The notes under the pieces: model-generated
Seen by the model: the letters and a program-made list of their open reading frames with translations, nothing else
Database searches by the model: none
What the model was told of the DNA's origin: nothing
Translations under genes and position numbers: made by a program
Origin: Flavobacterium piscis
Lineage (GTDB): Bacteria > Bacteroidota > Bacteroidia > Flavobacteriales > Flavobacteriaceae
Direction of reading: 5' to 3'
Assembly (NCBI RefSeq): GCF_001686925.1
Contig: NZ_LVEN01000012.1
Coordinates: 62,001 to 126,000 of the forward strand
Length of the DNA: 64,000 nucleotides
Part shown: positions 60,577 to 64,000 of the stretch, one piece after another
Layout of the letters: each line of letters starts with the position of its first letter
Position numbering within the stretch: the stretch's first letter is position 1

Positions 60577-60798
60577 CACGGATGATACCGATTTAAACGG
60601 ATTAACGCTGATTTATTCTCATTTTTTGTCATTTCGACGTAAGGAGAAATCTTCGCAAGAAGCTCGACAAAGATTAGCTTTCGTTACGGAGTTACTTACG
60701 AAGATTTCTCCTTACGTCGAAATAACAAAATTGTGATTATACTTAATTTATAAAATAAAAAATCCGTGCTAAACCCGTTTAAATCTGTATCATCCGTG
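60577..60798. repeat. Nested long inverted-repeat element
   Basis: Outer arms CACGGATGATACCG... (60577-60600) and the matching strand at 60775-60798 agree at 23 of 24 positions. Inner arms TTTTGTCATTTCGACGTAAG... (60624-60655) and 60699-60730 agree at 31 of 32, with a 43-nt loop. It encodes nothing. The two arm types are each known-looking flavobacterial intergenic words, here assembled into one palindrome of 222 nt. Confidence 0.75.
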
Positions 60799-60807
60799 TG
60801 CCAATCC

Positions 60808-62751
60808 TCATTTCAAACTCTTAATCTCCCCCGTTTTCAAATCGACACTAAAATGATCTGCAGGAACTTCGTGCATGAATTTATTAAAGATGATCAGAAA
60901 CAATTGCATTTGGTTTTGCAATGGTTTTTCTTTTGATGCATCTTTTTTATGATTTTCGAAAAATAACTGAGATAGTACTTTATATTGTTTTGCCCTTTCA
61001 GTTCCAATATCTACTAAAGCCAATTCATCGGCGCTTCTGAAACGGTAGAAATCGACTAATAAATCGTAACCTGTCCAATTGAAATCTTGTCTTTTTAGGT
61101 TGTTTTCAGACAAAAGTTTATCTGTTTTACTTTCTGCTTCTGACCATTCTTTTTTGAGATTTTCTTTGTTTTTTAAAATCACATCAAAATCTTTATCCGA
61201 TTGCATATTGGCTAAAACCAATAAATCTTTTGCAGAAATATTTAGAATAAAATTCTTGAAGGATTCTGGCCAGTCATCTTTAAGGAAACGTAAACGAACC
61301 AATTCTTTTAGATGAAAATCGGTAAAATCATGGTAGTTTTTGGTTTTTAGGATATCGATATTCCAAATGTCCTTTGTGTTTTGACTTGCTAAGAATTGAT
61401 ATTCCATTTTATACAAATCAAAAAGTTCATCGTATCGCGGAACCTCATCGATTGTAATCGTTTGAATGTCTACCAAATTATCTTTTTTGATTGTCAATAA
61501 TTTATACGCCGGAATATACGCCGCCAATGATGGTGTCTGAATATTGACCAAAGTATTTCCTTTTGCTGTTGTGCGAACTCCTGTATCATTAATATGCATG
61601 TGACCGCCAAAATGAATCTTCAATCCTGCATCTGCAAAAACCTGTGCTACTTCTTCGACCGGAACGCGATTCAATTGCCATTTGTTTGGCCCAAGTAACT
61701 CTTTTATTTCCGCGGAAGCATCATCATTAAAATCAATCATCGGGAAATGACTAAAAGCAATCAAAGTTTTACCTTGTTGTTTGGCTTGCGCCGAAATTTC
61801 TTCGACCCATTTTATAAGGTGTTTTTTGTTCGAAAGTACATTATTATAACCCGTACTGGCTTCCGAATAATTTTTAGGATCTTTTGGATCTCCGTCGTTC
61901 TTTTTAGGGATATAAACATTCCCGTCGATTGCCATTAACCAAAGTCCGTCAACAGGTTCTACGACATAACTTACATCCGGAACTTCAAATCCAGGCGTTA
62001 CATTATAAACTCTATTAGATAATAAGGCGGCTTTTGATGCTTTTTCGAAACTATAATCTTTAGAAGTATAAGTTGAAAATGGTGTTGCCCAGAATTTGTA
62101 TTTTTTGTTGGGATAAAAACCGAAATTTTTGAGATTATCAGTAATTCCCAAATAACCCATTTTAGCAATATCGGCGGTCACAACAACAGGCTGTTCGATG
62201 GTTAAGTTTGGCTTATAGAGGCCTTCTTTGCTATAAATGGGCTGGCTTTTACCGTCTTTTCCTAAAAAATCTTCTTTACCGGATTCTTGAGCAAAAGGTC
62301 CAACGGGATCGTGATTTCCAGTGGTAATGAAAAACTCGATATTGTATTTTTTTCTGTATTCATCTAAAATTTTCTCTAAACCTTTTACGTGAATCGGCTG
62401 ACCGTCATCTGTGTAATCTCCCGGAAGTGCCACATATTTAATCTTTCTTTTTGCGATATCTTCTAAAGCTGCGATGAAAGCAAAATAGTTCTCATTGAAA
62501 ATTCGGGTCGAATGCAACTGAGACGCCATTGTTCTCATTAACGTATATTTTCCGGTTTTCGTATTCAGAATACCTTTAAAATCACTATCAGAAAATGTTC
62601 CGAACAAATCCTGTAAATGAACATCGGATAAAAAAGCAACCTGAACGCCGTCAAGATTCTTTTGTTTTTGTGCTGAAATTGTGGTGTTTAATAAAACAAA
62701 AAACAGAAGAAGGAGAGAATATTTAGTGGAAGAAGTAAATTTTAAAATCAT
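60808..62751 (-). CDS. Secreted metallophosphoesterase
   Basis: A 647-residue secreted calcineurin-like phosphoesterase. The signal peptide ends near TTISAQ. Metal motifs are in order: SDVHLQD (about residue 41), GDYTDDG, GNHDP, SHFPM and GGHMHIND. The C-terminal 250 residues are helical and unassigned. It likely removes phosphate from small molecules or nucleotides in the periplasm or outside. It follows the PI-PLC-like gene in a convergent orientation, with the palindromic element between. Together they could process phospholipid- or inositol-phosphate-type substrates near system 3. Confidence 0.88.
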   Translation of the reverse strand: MILKFTSSTKYSLLLLFFVLLNTTISAQKQKNLDGVQVAFLSDVHLQDLFGTFSDSDFKGILNTKTGKYTLMRTMASQLHSTRIFNENYFAFIAALEDIAKRKIKYVALPGDYTDDGQPIHVKGLEKILDEYRKKYNIEFFITTGNHDPVGPFAQESGKEDFLGKDGKSQPIYSKEGLYKPNLTIEQPVVVTADIAKMGYLGITDNLKNFGFYPNKKYKFWATPFSTYTSKDYSFEKASKAALLSNRVYNVTPGFEVPDVSYVVEPVDGLWLMAIDGNVYIPKKNDGDPKDPKNYSEASTGYNNVLSNKKHLIKWVEEISAQAKQQGKTLIAFSHFPMIDFNDDASAEIKELLGPNKWQLNRVPVEEVAQVFADAGLKIHFGGHMHINDTGVRTTAKGNTLVNIQTPSLAAYIPAYKLLTIKKDNLVDIQTITIDEVPRYDELFDLYKMEYQFLASQNTKDIWNIDILKTKNYHDFTDFHLKELVRLRFLKDDWPESFKNFILNISAKDLLVLANMQSDKDFDVILKNKENLKKEWSEAESKTDKLLSENNLKRQDFNWTGYDLLVDFYRFRSADELALVDIGTERAKQYKVLSQLFFENHKKDASKEKPLQNQMQLFLIIFNKFMHEVPADHFSVDLKTGEIKSLK

Positions 62752-62872
62752 AAGTTAGGCTTTTGTAATGGGGATTTTTTAAAACGATTTGCAATTTTAG
62801 GAATTAAAACTTTAAAATCCTTTATCGTATTGTTACCTAATGATAATTATTACTGCTGTACCGTGATGTTGA

Positions 62873-63036
62873 TTTAACCGCAAGGTTCGCAAAGTTTTTT
62901 TGTAGCTGCTGCGTAATAATCGCGCAAAGTCGCGAAGGCGCCAAGTTTTTATTTTCTTTGCGCCTTCGCGACTTTGCGCGATTAAAAAAAAATCCTTGCG
63001 AACTTAGCGTAAATCTTAGCGCTCTTCGCGGTTAAA
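62873..63036. repeat. Nested palindrome of the CGCAAAGTCGCG family
   Basis: Inner arms are perfect over 25 bp: TAATCGCGCAAAGTCGCGAA... (62917-62941) against 62960-62984, with an 18-nt loop. Outer words TTTAACCGC (62873-62881) and GCGGTTAAA (63028-63036) close the element. It resembles the partial copy at 63242-63301. Confidence 0.75.
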
Positions 63037-63037
63037 C

Positions 63038-63118
63038 CTTAATAATCAAAAACAAGGTTTAATGACAGAACACGGACAAAAACTTATTGATATTGCAAAA
63101 GAAAACGGGAAACGGGAA
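63038..63118 (+). pseudogene. Relic of a YdeI/OmdA-type gene
   Basis: The plus-strand frame reads NNQKQGLMTEHGQKLIDIAK, then ENGKRE, before leaving the frame of similarity. The pattern LMTEHGQKLIDIAKENGK is typical of a central segment of YdeI/OmdA-type proteins (bacteriocin-protection family), where the next residue is usually Trp. No start, N-terminal domain or C-terminus is present nearby. It seems to be a small leftover of a decayed gene, overrun by a repeat on its left. Recognised from memory only. Confidence 0.45.
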
Positions 63119-63130
63119 ATGGGAACCGGT

Positions 63131-63169
63131 ATAAAAAAAACAATCTTGCCATTTCTGACAAGATTGTCT
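63131..63169 (-). terminator. Terminator downstream of the T9SS-tailed protein gene
   Basis: On the minus strand ACAATCTTG (63167-63159) pairs with CAAGATTGT (63148-63140), with a 10-nt loop, followed by eight T's. It lies about 160 nt after the stop. Confidence 0.7.
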
Positions 63170-63241
63170 TAACCCTTCTCAAAGTCTACAAGTTTGACAA
63201 AGGTTGAAATAAACATAACTAACAATATGTGCAATTGCGAA

Positions 63242-63301
63242 TTTAACCGCGAAGAAACAAAACTTTTTATTTTCTTTGCGACTCTGCGAGTTGGCGAGAT
63301 T
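63242..63301. repeat. Partial copy of the CGCGAAG palindrome family
   Basis: TTTAACCGCGAAG followed by CTTTGCGACTCTGCGAG and GGCGAGATTAA repeats the words of the element at 62873-63036, but the arms no longer pair well. It looks like a decayed copy. Confidence 0.55.
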
Positions 63302-63327
63302 AAAAATTAAATCTTAGCAATTAAATC

Positions 63328-64000
63328 TTATTTTTTAATAAAACGTCTCACGGTTTGTGTACCTTCTTTTTCAAAAACAATCAAATAAATGCCTGATTTT
63401 AAAAGAGAAACATCTATGCTATTGTTGTTTACTTTTGAACCTGAAACAACAGCACCGGTTTGAGAATCTATAATACTCACATTCGCATTGCTTACATCCT
63501 GGGTAATAGAAAGTGTGTTATCAACAGAAGTTGGATATACATTTAAAGCCACAAACTCTTCTGAAGCTGCAGATTTTGCAGCTAAACCTGCTCCCGATTT
63601 CGTGATTCTGAACCAATTGATATTCACACCCGAACTTTGTATAAATATCCCGAAATTATAAGTTCCGGCATTTACATTTACGGTTTGAGAAACCGTTTGC
63701 CAGTTTTGCCAACCTCCTGTGTTTGGAATATTAACATTACCCAACTGAATGGTTCCTGCATTTAAATCAGATGAAATTCTCGCGCCATTTACAGCACTTG
63801 CTACTCTGTATTCGATTACGTAAGAACCTGAAGTTGGAAAATTAACATTCGAATATGCCATCCAGTCGCTTGTATCTGCGTAACCAACATTAAGGCCTCC
63901 GCCTGTATCTGTAGTGGCTTCTGTCTGAATACCGTTCATCGAAGAGTAGCTTTCTGCTTGTATTAAAGTTCCTGTGCCTGTTGGTGGATTACTTCCTGTA
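63328..64000 (-). CDS. C-terminal part of a secreted CBM6 protein with T9SS sorting tail
   Basis: The open frame continues to the window edge, so the N-terminus is missing and at least 224 residues are visible. The visible start GSNPPTGTGTLIQAESYSS is a linker leading into a CBM6-type carbohydrate-binding module (AESYSSMNGIQTE, GYADTSDWMAYSNVNF, FRITKSG). A type IX secretion C-terminal domain follows (LNVYPTSVDNTLSI, GIYLIVFEKEGTQTVRRFIKK). The missing part is probably a glycoside hydrolase, but this cannot be seen. It would be exported across the outer membrane by T9SS and attached to or released from the surface. Confidence 0.85.
   Translation of the reverse strand, partial: TGSNPPTGTGTLIQAESYSSMNGIQTEATTDTGGGLNVGYADTSDWMAYSNVNFPTSGSYVIEYRVASAVNGARISSDLNAGTIQLGNVNIPNTGGWQNWQTVSQTVNVNAGTYNFGIFIQSSGVNINWFRITKSGAGLAAKSAASEEFVALNVYPTSVDNTLSITQDVSNANVSIIDSQTGAVVSGSKVNNNSIDVSLLKSGIYLIVFEKEGTQTVRRFIKK

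Larger units (their letters stand above)
62752..63327. other. Gene-poor spacer with repeats and a gene relic
   Basis: A 576-nt spacer holding a nested palindrome (62873-63036), the relic of a YdeI-type gene (about 63038-63118), a terminator (63131-63169) and a partial palindrome copy (63242-63301). No intact gene is present. Confidence 0.6.

Noticed and set aside
60548..60736. A frame inside the nested palindrome
   Set aside because: It spans both inverted arms and the terminator T-run. Its translation is dictated by the repeat.
1..64000. Prophage, integrase or insertion-sequence genes
   Set aside because: No integrase, transposase or phage structural protein is recognisable in any frame read.

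Overview
The window comes from a Bacteroidota genome, most likely a Flavobacterium relative. It is AT-rich and carries three SusC/SusD-type outer-membrane uptake systems controlled by ECF sigma/FecR pairs, a type IX secretion sorting tail, TAnnTTTG-type promoters in place of E. coli-like ones, few visible Shine-Dalgarno sites, and intergenic palindromes typical of flavobacteria. No rRNA, tRNA, CRISPR array, phage or transposase gene was seen.

Layout. 1-9.9 kb: system 1, a sigma factor divergent from FecR-SusC-SusD followed by two DUF4369/TlpA thioredoxin proteins and the start of another secreted protein that leaves the window. 10-11.8 kb: a metallo-beta-lactamase-fold hydrolase divergent from a LysR regulator. 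12-25 kb: system 2, sigma-FecR-SusC-SusD, then an ABC ATPase, a fused GldF/GldG-like permease and a periplasmic M16 zinc protease. This combination suggests uptake and digestion of a peptide or protein. 25-34 kb: a small secreted protein, an RND efflux operon, and a divergent LytS/LytTR two-component pair. 34-41.5 kb: two thioredoxin-fold proteins and then a one-strand array of small genes including two SUKH (SMI1/KNR4) proteins, which looks like a poly-immunity locus. 41-45.5 kb: an HxlR/DsbA pair and a heme oxygenase-bacteriophytochrome operon. 45.6-51.7 kb: a stress-type group with a CinA-like protein, a duplicated DUF6766-like membrane protein, catalase HPII and several small charged or membrane proteins. 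51.7-52.5 kb: an island of intergenic repeats. 52.5-62.8 kb: system 3, sigma-FecR-SusC-SusD, beside a secreted PI-PLC-like protein and a metallophosphoesterase. 63-64 kb: repeats, a gene relic, and the C-terminal end of a CBM6 protein with a T9SS tail.

In all three uptake systems the SusC protein has an N-terminal STN domain. The expected logic is that ligand binding by SusC/D signals through STN to the FecR anti-sigma factor and frees the cognate ECF sigma factor.

The most interesting signal is in the FecR-SusC gap of all three systems. Each gap holds an intrinsic-terminator-like hairpin whose T-tract lies on the strand opposite to the operon. In system 2 a promoter-like TTG-N18-TAAATTTG on that opposite strand overlaps the susC start codon, predicting an antisense RNA of about 70 nt. 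This matches the layout of the DonS-type cis-antisense RNAs of Bacteroides. The second highlight is the system 2 operon, which parallels the Pectobacterium Fus protein-import system (TonB-dependent receptor, M16 protease, ABC transporter).
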